Of a DNA stretch of 64,000 nucleotides, positions 23,025-31,568 are shown one piece after another. Numbering within the stretch: the stretch's first letter is position 1; each line of letters opens with the position of its first letter. The position numbers were made by a program, and so were the translations under genes. The DNA is from Alphaproteobacteria bacterium (lineage in GTDB: Bacteria > Pseudomonadota > Alphaproteobacteria > Caulobacterales > Parvularculaceae), in contig JAUIMC010000002.1 in NCBI GenBank assembly GCA_030433215.1, forward strand, positions 124,001 through 188,000, written 5' to 3'. Under the pieces are notes generated by a model that saw nothing but the letters and a program-made list of their open reading frames with translations, was not told the DNA's origin and did no database searches.

Positions 23025-24833
23025 TCAAAGGGCCGGGGCGGCGTCCGAAATCTGGATTTGCCCGGCGTCGCCGCCGCGCCAGTCGTCCGCCCGGATTTTG
23101 CCCGCCACATGAAAGCGCCGCCCGGAGCGCAGGATTTCGCCCAGGGGGCCGCCCTCGGCCCGGAAGGCGATGGCGCGGGCGGTCTCGCCTGTCTCGCTGA
23201 CGAGCGTCAGGGAAAGGTGGCCCTTGCCCACGGTCTTCAGATACTCCGCGCGGCAGTCGGTGAGCGCGAATTGGGGCTCGGGATTGCCGGGGCCGTACGG
23301 GCCGGCGCAGGCGATCAGATCGGCGAAGCTCTTGGTGACGGCGCTTGGGGAGACGACGGCGTCGATTTCGAGGGTGCGATTGGTCCGGGCGAGCACAACG
23401 GCGCGGGCGAGCTTTTCGTTGAGGCAGCGCCGGAAATCGGGGATCCGGGCTGCGTCGATGGTGAGCCCCGCAGCCATGGCGTGGCCGCCCCCCGCGGCGA
23501 GAACGCCCTCCTCGCGCGCCGCCGACACCGCCGCGCCGAGATCGACCCCGGTGATCGACCGTCCGGAGCCCTTGCCGGTCTCTTCGTCGACCCCGATGAC
23601 CACAACCGGCCGGTCGTAGATTTCCTTCAGGCGCCCGGCGACGATCCCGATGACGCCCGGATGCCAGCCCTCGCCCGCCGTCACGATGACGTCGTCGGCA
23701 TGGCGCTGATTGCTCTCGATGTCGCGCAGGGCCGCGGCCTGCACATCGGCCTCGATCTCCTGGCGCTCGGCGTTGAGGACGTGGAGGCGCTCCACCAGCG
23801 CCTCCCGGCGTTCCGGGTCCTGCGTCGTCATCAGCTCGAAAGCGAGGCGCGCATGGCCGATCCGCCCCGCCGCGTTGATGCGCGGGCCGATGAGAAAGCC
23901 GAGATGATAGGCCGAGGGCGGGCCCTTCATGCCGGCGCGCATGCCCAGGGATTTAAGGCCCTGATTGCCCTCGCCGCCCAGCACTTTAAGGCCCTGCGCC
24001 ACCATCACCCGGGTCAGCCCGGTGATCGGCATGACGTCGCAGACGAGGCCCAGCGCTGCGAGATCGAGGAGGCTCAAAAGATTGGGCTCCGGTTTGTCCT
24101 TGAAAAAGCCGTCGCTGCGCAGGGCCCGGTTCAGTGCGACGAGCCCCATGAAGACGACGCCCGCCGCGGAAAGCCCGCCAAGCCCGGACGCATCGTCCGG
24201 ACGGTTCGGGTTGACGACGGCGGCGGCGCCGTCCGGCGGCGGCCCCGACATCTGGTGGTGGTCGAACACGACGATGTCGACGCCGTCTTGCGCCGCGGCT
24301 TCGACGGGCTCATGCGCGGCGGCGCCGCAATCGACGGTGACGATAAGATCCGCGCCGTCCTTGTGGAGTTGCCTGAAGGCGTCGGCGGTGGGCCCGTATC
24401 CTTCCGTGATGCGGTCCGGCAGATAGATGAGCGACTTGGCGCCGATGGCGTCGAAATAAAGCTTCAGCATGGCGGACGCGGTTGTTCCGTCCACGTCGTA
24501 ATCGCCGAAAACCCCGATGGTCTCGCCGTCGCGAACGGCTTTGGCGAGCCGCGCCGCCGCGCGCTCCATGTCTTTCAGAACGAACGGATCGGGCAGCGCG
24601 TCGCGCAAGGACGGGTTGAGATAGCTTTGCGTATCGTCCGCGCCGACTCCTCTCGAGGCCAGAATCCTCGCCAGCACTGGGTCGAGGCCGCCGGCCCCGG
24701 CGATCGCCGCGGCGACGCCCTCATCGGCGTAGCGCAGGCGCCAGCGCCGTCCCGAGGCGCTCTCGCCCATGGCGGGCAGATCGATCAGCGGCATGGCGGC
24801 GTCGGCGTTCGTAAGGGCTGCTTGTGCGGTCAT
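23025..24833 (-). CDS. recJ: Single-stranded-DNA-specific exonuclease RecJ
   Basis: 602 residues. DHH phosphoesterase motifs: FGDYDVDGTTA (motif I), VTVDCGAAAHEPV, FDHHQM (DHH), and the DHHA1 part with GEGWHPGVIGIVAGRLKE and GGGHAMAAG, followed by an OB-like domain at the C-terminus. A 5'-3' exonuclease in mismatch repair and recombination. The N-terminus has the RYADEG start common to alphaproteobacterial RecJ. No strong ribosome site before the ATG at 24833, but homology starts shortly after it. Confidence 0.95.
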   Translation of the reverse strand: MTAQAALTNADAAMPLIDLPAMGESASGRRWRLRYADEGVAAAIAGAGGLDPVLARILASRGVGADDTQSYLNPSLRDALPDPFVLKDMERAAARLAKAVRDGETIGVFGDYDVDGTTASAMLKLYFDAIGAKSLIYLPDRITEGYGPTADAFRQLHKDGADLIVTVDCGAAAHEPVEAAAQDGVDIVVFDHHQMSGPPPDGAAAVVNPNRPDDASGLGGLSAAGVVFMGLVALNRALRSDGFFKDKPEPNLLSLLDLAALGLVCDVMPITGLTRVMVAQGLKVLGGEGNQGLKSLGMRAGMKGPPSAYHLGFLIGPRINAAGRIGHARLAFELMTTQDPERREALVERLHVLNAERQEIEADVQAAALRDIESNQRHADDVIVTAGEGWHPGVIGIVAGRLKEIYDRPVVVIGVDEETGKGSGRSITGVDLGAAVSAAREEGVLAAGGGHAMAAGLTIDAARIPDFRRCLNEKLARAVVLARTNRTLEIDAVVSPSAVTKSFADLIACAGPYGPGNPEPQFALTDCRAEYLKTVGKGHLSLTLVSETGETARAIAFRAEGGPLGEILRSGRRFHVAGKIRADDWRGGDAGQIQISDAAPAL

Positions 24834-24924
24834 GGGGACACTGGGCGGTGATTCGGGCGCCGCCGAAGCGGGGAAGTTTTCCAGAGCCCGCCCAGAGCCC
24901 CCATGGCCTCGTCCCCTGATTGTA

Positions 24925-24940
24925 AGGTTATTGGTAACCT
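24925..24940. promoter_or_regulatory. Perfect short palindrome between recJ and the PAS gene
   Basis: AGGTTA-TTGG-TAACCT is a perfect 6+4+6 inverted repeat in the 253-bp gap between the divergent recJ and PAS genes. The gap turns AT-rich just after it (24942-24975), consistent with a promoter. The binding protein is unknown. Nothing else is recognised in this gap. Confidence 0.4.
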
Positions 24941-25086
24941 AACTCGTCAAAAACTTAAGAAAATTATCAGCTTGCAGTCGTTTACTCAGCCTCGTGCCGA
25001 TCCGGCTCGCGGGGGGTGAAGGATAGCGAAGATGCTGTTTTCAAAAGCGTTTGAAGTCCCGTTGGATTGCGCCCGGATGGCCGGCC

Positions 25087-25557
25087 ATGTCTGACAAAAT
25101 CGCCTATGCCGCCGGGTTTGCGGGCTATGACGCCTTCCTGAAGGGCCTGATGACGGCCGCGCCGGACATGATCGTCGCCTGCGACGGGAATTTCAGCATT
25201 CTAAGCGGCAACGACCCCGCGCGCGCCTGTCTGGGGCGCCGGGACAGCGCCTTTCTGGGCCGGACCATCGACGATTTCCTGCCCGGCATCAGCGCGGACC
25301 TGAAAGAGCAAAGGCGCGGGCCTTTCCTGATCGCGGGCCGGCGCGCCTGCCGCCATAACGGCGACACCTTCCCCGTCGAAATCCGCGGCTATGCGGGGGC
25401 CGCGGAAGGCGAAACCCGTTACCTGCTTTTCATCTGCGATATCTCGAAACTGACCGCAGGCGAAGAGCATCGCGCACGGGTGCAGGAGCTCATCGAAGAA
25501 GGGCGCATGCACAACGACATCGTGCTGGAAAAGGTTCGGCCTCAAGAAGCGTCGTGA
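25087..25557 (+). CDS. Single PAS-domain protein
   Basis: 156 residues. One PAS fold: TAAPDMIVACDGNFSILSGN, FLGRTIDDFLPG and a PAC-like end GETRYLLFICDISKLTAGE, then a short helix. There is no kinase, cyclase or HTH domain, so it would act as a stand-alone sensor or partner protein. The ATG at 25087 is preferred over an in-frame TTG at 25051. Its last 16 bases overlap the convergent Ada/2OG-oxygenase gene. Confidence 0.8.
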   Translation: MSDKIAYAAGFAGYDAFLKGLMTAAPDMIVACDGNFSILSGNDPARACLGRRDSAFLGRTIDDFLPGISADLKEQRRGPFLIAGRRACRHNGDTFPVEIRGYAGAAEGETRYLLFICDISKLTAGEEHRARVQELIEEGRMHNDIVLEKVRPQEAS

Positions 25558-26501
25558 AAGATGACGCCGAGGCAGTAGCGGGCGGCGCTTCTCACTTCTG
25601 AAACCCCGTGACGCATCTTCACGCGATAGGTTCCGCGCGCGCCTTCCATGGGGCGCTCATTCACCGCAAAGGCGATTGCCGAGCCTTTCTCTAAAGGCGC
25701 GACCATGGCGCGCGACTGGCGGCGCGGCGTCTGCTCGGTCATCACGAACTCGCCGCCCTCGAAATCGCGGCCGGGCTCTGACAGCAGGATAGCGACCTGG
25801 ATCGGAAATACTTCGCCGCCATAAAGGTCCTGGTGCAGACGATTATAATCGCCGGGCCCGTATTTGAGGATGAGCGGCGTTGGGCGCTTCTGCCCGGCTT
25901 TCGCGCAGACTTTGCGATAGGCCACGTGATCGCGCGGATAGGCGCGGTCCTGTTTCAGCGCCTGCGCCCATTCATTGGCGAGGGGCGCAAGACGGTCGTA
26001 GAGCTTCGTTCTTAATGCCGAGACGATCTCCGGCGCGGGGTCGGCGAAATAGCGATATTCCCCTTCCCCGAAGCCGTGCCGGCGCATGACGACGCGCGAG
26101 CGGTAAAGCGCGTCTTCCTCATATGCCGCGATCAGCGCCGCGCATTCACCATCGCTCAACAAACGCCCGAGCCTCGCCCAGCCGTCTGCCTTGAGCGCGG
26201 CATGCGCCCTCGCCCAGTCGATCTCGCTTATGCGGTCCTGAAGCGCGCCCATGACGAAGCGGTCGGGGCGGCAGCGCTTGCAGGGTCGAAAACCGGCGGC
26301 TTCCGCTTCGGCCCGCGTCTCCACGAAAACCACATTCTCGCGCTTGGGCCGGCCGGCGCAGGACGGCAGGCAGTAAACGCCCGTGGTTTTCACGCAGGAC
26401 CAGAAGGTTCCGTCCGCCGCGGCGTCGCGGCGCGCAACGGCGTCCCAGCGCGCGCTGTCGGGGGCTTCAGGCGGGTGAACGAGACGCAAGGATGCGGACA
26501 T
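25542..26501 (-). CDS. Ada N-terminal (Zn, methyl-acceptor) domain fused to a 2OG-Fe(II) oxygenase
   Basis: 319 residues. Residues about 18-82 form the Ada metal-binding domain: FWSCVKTTGVYCLPSC, then GRPKRENV and GFRPCKRCRPD, with the cysteines that in Ada hold zinc and accept methyl from phosphotriesters. From about 95 on is a 2OG-Fe(II) dioxygenase: RLHQDLYGG gives HxD, and RVKMRHGVSEV a distal His with Arg. In Ada the first domain is joined to AraC and methyltransferase parts; here it replaces them with an oxygenase. A role in alkylated-DNA repair is a fair inference. Overlaps the PAS gene by 16 bases, tail to tail. Confidence 0.88.
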   Translation of the reverse strand: MSASLRLVHPPEAPDSARWDAVARRDAAADGTFWSCVKTTGVYCLPSCAGRPKRENVVFVETRAEAEAAGFRPCKRCRPDRFVMGALQDRISEIDWARAHAALKADGWARLGRLLSDGECAALIAAYEEDALYRSRVVMRRHGFGEGEYRYFADPAPEIVSALRTKLYDRLAPLANEWAQALKQDRAYPRDHVAYRKVCAKAGQKRPTPLILKYGPGDYNRLHQDLYGGEVFPIQVAILLSEPGRDFEGGEFVMTEQTPRRQSRAMVAPLEKGSAIAFAVNERPMEGARGTYRVKMRHGVSEVRSAARYCLGVIFHDAS

Positions 26502-26572
26502 GAACGGCCTCCATCAGGTGAGGCCGCCAGCCTAACAGGCGGCGTCTAAGCGCGCCGCCCGGTTCTTGCGGG

Positions 26573-26824
26573 CTATTTGCGTTCCTTGATGTATGGCTCG
26601 ACCGTCCCTTTGAGCGTGATCGTCAGGGGATTGCCCTTGCGGTCGAGGCTCTTGCCCGCAGCGACCTTTATCCAGCCTTCGGAAATGCAATATTCCTCGA
26701 CATTGGTCTTTTCCGCGCCGTTGAAGCGGATGCCCACCTCATGCTCGAGAATCTGAGCGTTGAAATGGGGGCTTTTCGGATTGACCGAAAGGCGGTCGGG
26801 CAGTTCGGGAAGTTCTTCTGACAT
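26573..26824 (-). CDS. DUF3297 family protein
   Basis: 83 residues, the normal length. Family pattern: LPDRLSVNPKSPHFN, GIRFNGAEKTNVEEYC, EGWIKVAAGK and GNPLTITLKGTVEPY. Function unknown; widespread in proteobacteria. It lies 9 bp after glpX on the same strand and is likely co-transcribed. A small hairpin (GCCGCC/GGCGGC, 26523-26543) follows it. Confidence 0.9.
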   Translation of the reverse strand: MSEELPELPDRLSVNPKSPHFNAQILEHEVGIRFNGAEKTNVEEYCISEGWIKVAAGKSLDRKGNPLTITLKGTVEPYIKERK

Positions 26825-26833
26825 GGGCTTTTC

Positions 26834-27793
26834 CTAGCGCTCCGAGCGCGCCCGGATATAGCGGATGGTGCGGGTTTTCGAGCGCATCACGACCGTATGG
26901 GTGTGGACATAGCCCGGCTCCCAGCGGACGCCGTTCAGCATGGTGCCGTCGGTGACGCCCGTCGCCGCGAAGAAGACGTCGCCCGAAGCGAGATCCATCA
27001 GCCCGTATTTCTTGTCGAGCTCGGTGACGCCGAGACGTTCGGCGCGGGCGCGCTCGTCGTCATTGCGGAAATGCAGGCGGCCCTGCATCTGGCCGCCGAC
27101 GCAGCGAAGCGCGGCCGCCGCGAGCACGCCTTCCGGCGCCCCGCCCTGCCCGATATAAAGATCGATGCCGGTGGTTTTTTCCGTCGTATGGAACACGCCG
27201 GCGACGTCGCCGTCGGGAATGAGGAAGACGCGCGAGCCCATCTTGCGGGCGCCGTCGATCAGCGGCTGGTGGCGTTCGCGGTCGAGAATGCACACGGTGA
27301 TGTCGTCGGTCCCGACATTCTTTTCCTTGGCGAGGGCGGCGATATTGTCTTCCACCGACGCATCGAGATCGATGATCCCGTCCGGATAACCGGGGCCGCA
27401 GGCAATCTTGTCCATGTAAACATCGGGCGCGTGAAGCATGGTGCCGCCCTGGGCCATGGCGACCACCGCCAGCGCGTTCGACATGGCCTTGGCGGTCAGC
27501 GTCGTGCCTTCCAGCGGGTCGAGGGCGATGTCGACCTTCGGCCCGTCGCCGAGCCCCACCTTCTCGCCAATGTATAGCATCGGCGCTTCGTCGCGTTCGC
27601 CCTCGCCGATCACGACCTTGCCGTCGATATGCAGCTTGTTCAGCGCGTCGCGCAGGGCCGTCACCGCCGCATCATCGGCGCCTTCCTTGTCGCCGCGTCC
27701 GATCATCTTGGAAGCGGCGATCGCCGCGGCCTCGGTGCAGCGGCCCACTTCCATGGTCAATACGCGGTCTAGAAACTGTTCATCTGTGGCCAT
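26834..27793 (-). CDS. glpX: Class II fructose-1,6-bisphosphatase
   Basis: 319 residues. Motifs: GEGERDEAPMLYIGE (metal-binding acidic residues), DIALDPLEGTTLTA (DPxEGT), YIGQGGAPEGVLAAAAL and TGVTDGTMLNGV. Releases phosphate from fructose-1,6-bisphosphate in gluconeogenesis. The ATG at 27793 is chosen because the family start MATDEQFLDRVL follows it and AGGAAAG-like bases precede; an upstream start would overlap the lipoprotein gene. Confidence 0.94.
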   Translation of the reverse strand: MATDEQFLDRVLTMEVGRCTEAAAIAASKMIGRGDKEGADDAAVTALRDALNKLHIDGKVVIGEGERDEAPMLYIGEKVGLGDGPKVDIALDPLEGTTLTAKAMSNALAVVAMAQGGTMLHAPDVYMDKIACGPGYPDGIIDLDASVEDNIAALAKEKNVGTDDITVCILDRERHQPLIDGARKMGSRVFLIPDGDVAGVFHTTEKTTGIDLYIGQGGAPEGVLAAAALRCVGGQMQGRLHFRNDDERARAERLGVTELDKKYGLMDLASGDVFFAATGVTDGTMLNGVRWEPGYVHTHTVVMRSKTRTIRYIRARSER

Positions 27794-27843
27794 TTCGTTC
27801 TTTCCATATGCAGTAGCGCCGGACGCCATCGCCCGGCGGATCG

Positions 27844-28320
27844 TCATTGCGCCTCGGGCGGCGCTTCCAGCTTGTCGCGCCGCTCGCGCGCCGCCGCCTC
27901 GTTGTCGCGCTTGACCCGCTCCTTGAGGGCGTCGCCCTCAGCGTGCAAGTCATCGGCCAGTTCGGCGTCGGCGGCCGCGCGGTCGGCCGCAACCTGTCCG
28001 TCCAGCGTCTCGCGCATGTCGATCAGCTCGTCCGTCTCCCGCTCGACCTGCCGCAGGGTCGGCTTTTCCGGCCGGTCCTCTTCGCCGGGGGTGCGGGATA
28101 GTTCGGGGAACTCGCCGCCGCCCCGCTCGGCCCGGCGTTCGGCGATGCGGGCGGCCACGGCCGGATTCTGGGGCTTCTCGCCGGCGATCTCTTCATACTT
28201 AACGATGCCGGGCGGCGCGAACCGGGAAAGGTCGGTGTTCGAGCAGCCTGCGGACGCCAGGAGCCCGGCGGTCACATAGACGCAGGACATGAAGAGGCGA
28301 GACGGTTTTACAGCAGACAC
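27844..28320 (-). CDS. Lipoprotein with charged coiled-coil tail
   Basis: 158 residues. Lipobox Ala-Ser-Ala-Gly-Cys (Cys near 26) after a hydrophobic stretch. The mature part is short, very charged and probably helical (repeated Glu, Arg, Asp), with no recognised domain. Upstream of glpX on the same strand. A start at the internal Met (SCVYV) is also possible. Confidence 0.7.
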   Translation of the reverse strand: MSAVKPSRLFMSCVYVTAGLLASAGCSNTDLSRFAPPGIVKYEEIAGEKPQNPAVAARIAERRAERGGGEFPELSRTPGEEDRPEKPTLRQVERETDELIDMRETLDGQVAADRAAADAELADDLHAEGDALKERVKRDNEAAARERRDKLEAPPEAQ

Positions 28321-28364
28321 GCGGCCATCCTATAAGGGCCTGAAAACGATGCGAACAGAACTCT

Positions 28365-28396
28365 TTAACCCTTAACCGGGCATGGGGCGCAAGTGA
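28365..28396 (+). promoter_or_regulatory. phaC leader: TTAACC repeats and a 4-codon mini-frame
   Basis: TTAACC is repeated directly at 28365-28370 and 28372-28377, like CtrA half-sites. ATG at 28382 opens MGRK and its TGA (28394-28396) overlaps the phaC GTG start (28393) as GTGA. This could couple phaC translation to the mini-frame, or the mini-frame may be accidental. Confidence 0.4.
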
Positions 28397-30351
28397 AAGA
28401 CGAATCCGGCAAAAAACCCTCTCCGAAGAAGCCCAAAAAGGCGAAAAAGAAGGCTGCCGGCGCCGGCGCGTCCGGCCCGAAGGCGGACAAGCACGAGGCT
28501 GCGGGCAAGGGCGAGCCCGGCCGCCAATCGGGCGCCGGCGACAAAGCGCGCCCGCGCTCGCTTTATGAGGATTTCGACGCCCTTTCCGAATATCTCACCG
28601 ATGTTAGCGGCAGGAGCCAGGAAGTCCTGCGGGAATTCGCCGTGCGAAATCAGGACATGCGCCGCCTGACCGGCGAGATTCCCGCCGACCCGCTAAATGT
28701 CGGCGAGGCCTTTCAGGAAATGATGAGGGGGCTCTCGATCGATCCCGGCCTCGTGATGCAGCGCCAGTTCATCCTCTGGGGCGATTACGCGCGGCTGATG
28801 GCCAATATGTCTCTCAGGCTTGCCGGAGACGAGCATGTAAAGCCCGCCATCGAGCCGGAAAAAACGGATAAGCGCTTTGCGCATGCGGCATGGAAAGAAA
28901 ATCCCATGCTGGACTTCGTCAAGCAGTCCTATCTGATCTTCGCGCGCTGGCTCGAAAAGACGGTCGCCGAAATCGAGTTCGAGGACGAGCACGAAAAGAA
29001 AAAGGCGGAGTTTTTCACGCGCCAGTTCATCGACGCCTGCGCGCCGTCCAACTTCGCCATGTTCAATCCGGAAGTGATCGAGGCGACGCTCGATTCCAAG
29101 GGCGAAAATCTTCTGAAAGGGCTGAAGAACTTTCTCGAAGACATCGACCGCGGCCATGGCGAGTTGGCGATCCGTCAGGCGGATCTCAACTACTTCAAGC
29201 TCGGCGAGAATATCGCGACAACGCCGGGCAAGGTGGTTTTCCAGAACGAGATCTTCCAGCTCATCCAGTATTCGCCGACGACGGAAACCGTCGCGAAGAC
29301 GCCGATGCTGATCGTCCCGCCCTGGATCAACAAGTTCTACATCCTCGACTTACAGCCGCAGAACTCCTTCATCCACTGGCTCGTGGACCAGGGGCGCACG
29401 GTGTTCGTCATGTCCTGGGTCAATCCCGGCCCGGAACTGAAGGACAAGACCTTCGAGGATTATATCAAGCAGGGCTTTTTCGAAGCGCTCGACGCCGTCA
29501 AAGAGGCCACAGGCGAGGAAAAGGCCGATACGATCGGCTATTGCATCGGCGGCACCATGCTGTCGACCGCGCTCAGCCTGATGGCGAAACAGCGCGACAA
29601 CCGCGTCAATTCCGCAACGTTCTTCACTGCGCAGGCGGATTTCAAGGAATCCGGCGACCTCCTTCTGTTCGTCGACGACGAGCAGCTCGACGCGATCGAA
29701 AGGCAGATGGATGCGGCGGGCGGCGTGCTTGAGGGGCGCGCCATGGCCACGACCTTCAACATGCTGCGCTCGAACGACCTTATCTGGTCCTTCGTCATCA
29801 ACAACTATCTGAAAGGCAAGGACCCGGCGCGCTTTGATCTTCTTTTCTGGAACTCCGACGCGACACGCATGCCGAAAAAGGTGCACCTGTTCTATCTGCG
29901 CGAGTTCTACCAGCATAACCGTCTCGCCAAGGGCGACATGGTGATGGACAATTACAAGCTCGATCTCGGCGACGTGAATCTTCCCATTTTCATGCAGGCC
30001 GGCGAGACCGACCACATTGCGCCGCATAACTCCGTCTACAGAACGGCGCGCCTTTACGCCTCGGGCGAAAACAAAAAGGTCGAATACATGCTCGCCGGCT
30101 CTGGCCATATCGCCGGCGTCATCAACCATCCGGACAAGCACAAATATCATCACTCCATCAATACCAAGCTGCCGAAGACGCTCGATGAATGGAAAGCCGG
30201 CGCCGAACGTCGCCCCGGTTCCTGGTGGCCTTACTGGTTGGAATGGCTGAAAGGCGTCAGTCCCGGCGAAACCGAGCCGCGCCAGCCCGGCGACGGCGCG
30301 CTGGAGGTCATCGAGGATGCGCCGGGCAGTTATGTGAAGGTCCAGGCCTGA
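28393..30351 (+). CDS. phaC: Class I poly(3-hydroxyalkanoate) synthase
   Basis: 652 residues. Lysine/alanine-rich, probably unstructured N-terminus (about 1-55), then the PhaC N domain and alpha/beta hydrolase part. The lipase-like box GYCIGGT gives catalytic Cys384; GETDHIAPH supplies the Asp and GSGHIAGVINHP the His. Polymerises hydroxyacyl-CoA on granules. Start is GTG at 28393; the basic extension makes it longer than the usual 580-600. No phaA/phaB nearby. Confidence 0.93.
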   Translation: MKDESGKKPSPKKPKKAKKKAAGAGASGPKADKHEAAGKGEPGRQSGAGDKARPRSLYEDFDALSEYLTDVSGRSQEVLREFAVRNQDMRRLTGEIPADPLNVGEAFQEMMRGLSIDPGLVMQRQFILWGDYARLMANMSLRLAGDEHVKPAIEPEKTDKRFAHAAWKENPMLDFVKQSYLIFARWLEKTVAEIEFEDEHEKKKAEFFTRQFIDACAPSNFAMFNPEVIEATLDSKGENLLKGLKNFLEDIDRGHGELAIRQADLNYFKLGENIATTPGKVVFQNEIFQLIQYSPTTETVAKTPMLIVPPWINKFYILDLQPQNSFIHWLVDQGRTVFVMSWVNPGPELKDKTFEDYIKQGFFEALDAVKEATGEEKADTIGYCIGGTMLSTALSLMAKQRDNRVNSATFFTAQADFKESGDLLLFVDDEQLDAIERQMDAAGGVLEGRAMATTFNMLRSNDLIWSFVINNYLKGKDPARFDLLFWNSDATRMPKKVHLFYLREFYQHNRLAKGDMVMDNYKLDLGDVNLPIFMQAGETDHIAPHNSVYRTARLYASGENKKVEYMLAGSGHIAGVINHPDKHKYHHSINTKLPKTLDEWKAGAERRPGSWWPYWLEWLKGVSPGETEPRQPGDGALEVIEDAPGSYVKVQA

Positions 30352-30445
30352 TATTTCCCGCTGGGACGGGCGCAGGCCGCCCGGCGCGATAGAAGCGCTG
30401 GCGGGGCCGTGCTAGGAGCGTGGGACAGCCGCCACAGAGAAACCC

Positions 30446-31258
30446 ATGGATCTCGCCGCCTATTTCGAGCGCATCGGCTATCGCGGCGCGCCTCGCCCCG
30501 ATCTCGCCACCCTGAAAGCCATTCACCGGGCCCATGTCCTGGCGATCCCGTTCGAAAATCTCGACGTGCAGTTCGGGCGCTCCGTGAGCCGGTCGCGCGA
30601 CCGGATTTACGACAAGCTCGTCACGCGCCGGCGCGGCGGCTGGTGCTTTGAAATGAACGGCCTTCTCGGCTGGGCGCTGGAGGAAATCGGGTTTGACGTT
30701 ATTCGTCTCGCCGCCGGCGTCGATCGCGAGACCCGTGGCGACAATGCGATTGGCAATCATCTCGCGCTGATCGTTATGCTCGACGAGCCGTGGCTCGCCG
30801 ACGCAGGTTTCGGCAAGGGGCTGATCGAACCGACGCCGATCCGCGAAGGCGCCTTCGACAATGGCTTCCTGCCCTTCCGGCTCGACCGCCTCGAGGATGG
30901 CTGGTGGCGCTTTCGCAGCGAGCCTGAAGGCGAAGCCTCGAGTTTCGATTTCCATCCCGAGATGCGCGACGACGCCTTGCTCGAAAAGCGCTGCGCCTGG
31001 CTGCAAAGCGACGCGGAGTCGCCTTTCGTCCTGAACGCCGTCATCCAGCGCTGGCGCGAGGACGGGCATCTGTGCCTGCGCGGGCGCGTCTTGCAGCGCC
31101 ATGGACCGGCGGGCGTGCAGACGCAAACCCTTGATAGCGAAGACGCGTTCGTGCGGCTTTTACAGGACGAGTTCGGTCTTGATCTGCCGGACGCCGCATC
31201 GCTATGGCCGAAAATCTGCGCGCGTCACGACGCGCTCTTCGATGCTTGTGCAAATTAA
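30446..31258 (+). CDS. Arylamine N-acetyltransferase
   Basis: 270 residues, the normal size. Catalytic triad: Cys in RRGGWCFEMN, His in GNHLALIV and Asp in LADAGFG. IPFENLDVQ near the N-terminus is also typical. Transfers acetyl (or other acyl) from CoA to arylamines and hydrazines. Its stop codon is part of the CtrA-type box at 31255. Confidence 0.93.
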   Translation: MDLAAYFERIGYRGAPRPDLATLKAIHRAHVLAIPFENLDVQFGRSVSRSRDRIYDKLVTRRRGGWCFEMNGLLGWALEEIGFDVIRLAAGVDRETRGDNAIGNHLALIVMLDEPWLADAGFGKGLIEPTPIREGAFDNGFLPFRLDRLEDGWWRFRSEPEGEASSFDFHPEMRDDALLEKRCAWLQSDAESPFVLNAVIQRWREDGHLCLRGRVLQRHGPAGVQTQTLDSEDAFVRLLQDEFGLDLPDAASLWPKICARHDALFDACAN

Positions 31259-31273
31259 CTTTTCGTTAACCAT
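31255..31273 (+). promoter_or_regulatory. Perfect CtrA-type box
   Basis: TTAACTTTTCGTTAACCAT contains TTAA-N7-TTAA and ends in the TTAACCAT half-site, the consensus of the alphaproteobacterial cell-cycle regulator CtrA. It begins within the stop of the NAT gene and lies about 45 bp before the small gene at 31318. Confidence 0.75.
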
Positions 31274-31317
31274 ATCGAATCACCTTTCCTGTCTGACTTG
31301 TAAGCCGGGGGCGATGC

Positions 31318-31527
31318 ATGAGCCGGATGGACGTCACAACGCAGGAGCTGTTCCTGCGACTGGGAACGACTTCGCTGTCGCGCAGCGCGCGCGCCGACGC
31401 ACTGTTCCGGAGATTGCGATCAACCGAGCAGGATCAATTGGCCGGCGATCTTATGCGTGCGCCCAAGCGCGCCAGCCTCTCCTCTTCCGACATTTCTGAA
31501 AAGAAAAGGCCCTCGCGCGGAAGCTGA
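31318..31527 (+). CDS. Small basic protein of unknown function, likely CtrA-controlled
   Basis: 69 residues. Rich in Arg, Ser, Leu; an N-terminal part (DVTTQELFLRLG) and a middle helix (ARADALFRRLRS) look folded, the tail is polar. No family recognised. The start at 31318 follows GGGGG-CG; a CtrA-type box stands just upstream. Its last codons overlap the terminator hairpin at 31508-31537. Confidence 0.5.
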   Translation: MSRMDVTTQELFLRLGTTSLSRSARADALFRRLRSTEQDQLAGDLMRAPKRASLSSSDISEKKRPSRGS

Positions 31528-31537
31528 CGCGAGGGCC
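31508..31537 (-). terminator. Rho-independent terminator for the rhodanese-like gene
   Basis: GGCCCTCGCG (31508-31517) pairs perfectly with CGCGAGGGCC (31528-31537). On the minus strand the stem is followed by CCTTTTCTT, fitting termination of the 31569 gene. It also forms part of the 3' end of the small gene on the plus strand. Confidence 0.8.
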
Positions 31538-31568
31538 CGGCTTTGTCTGGGGACTGACGAAACAAAGC

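Noticed and set aside
23058-24851. 597-codon open frame antisense to recJ (and similar ones at 8433-10064 and 40416-41600)
   Set aside because: No family motif, low-complexity Arg/Gly/Ala composition; RecJ on the other strand is certain.
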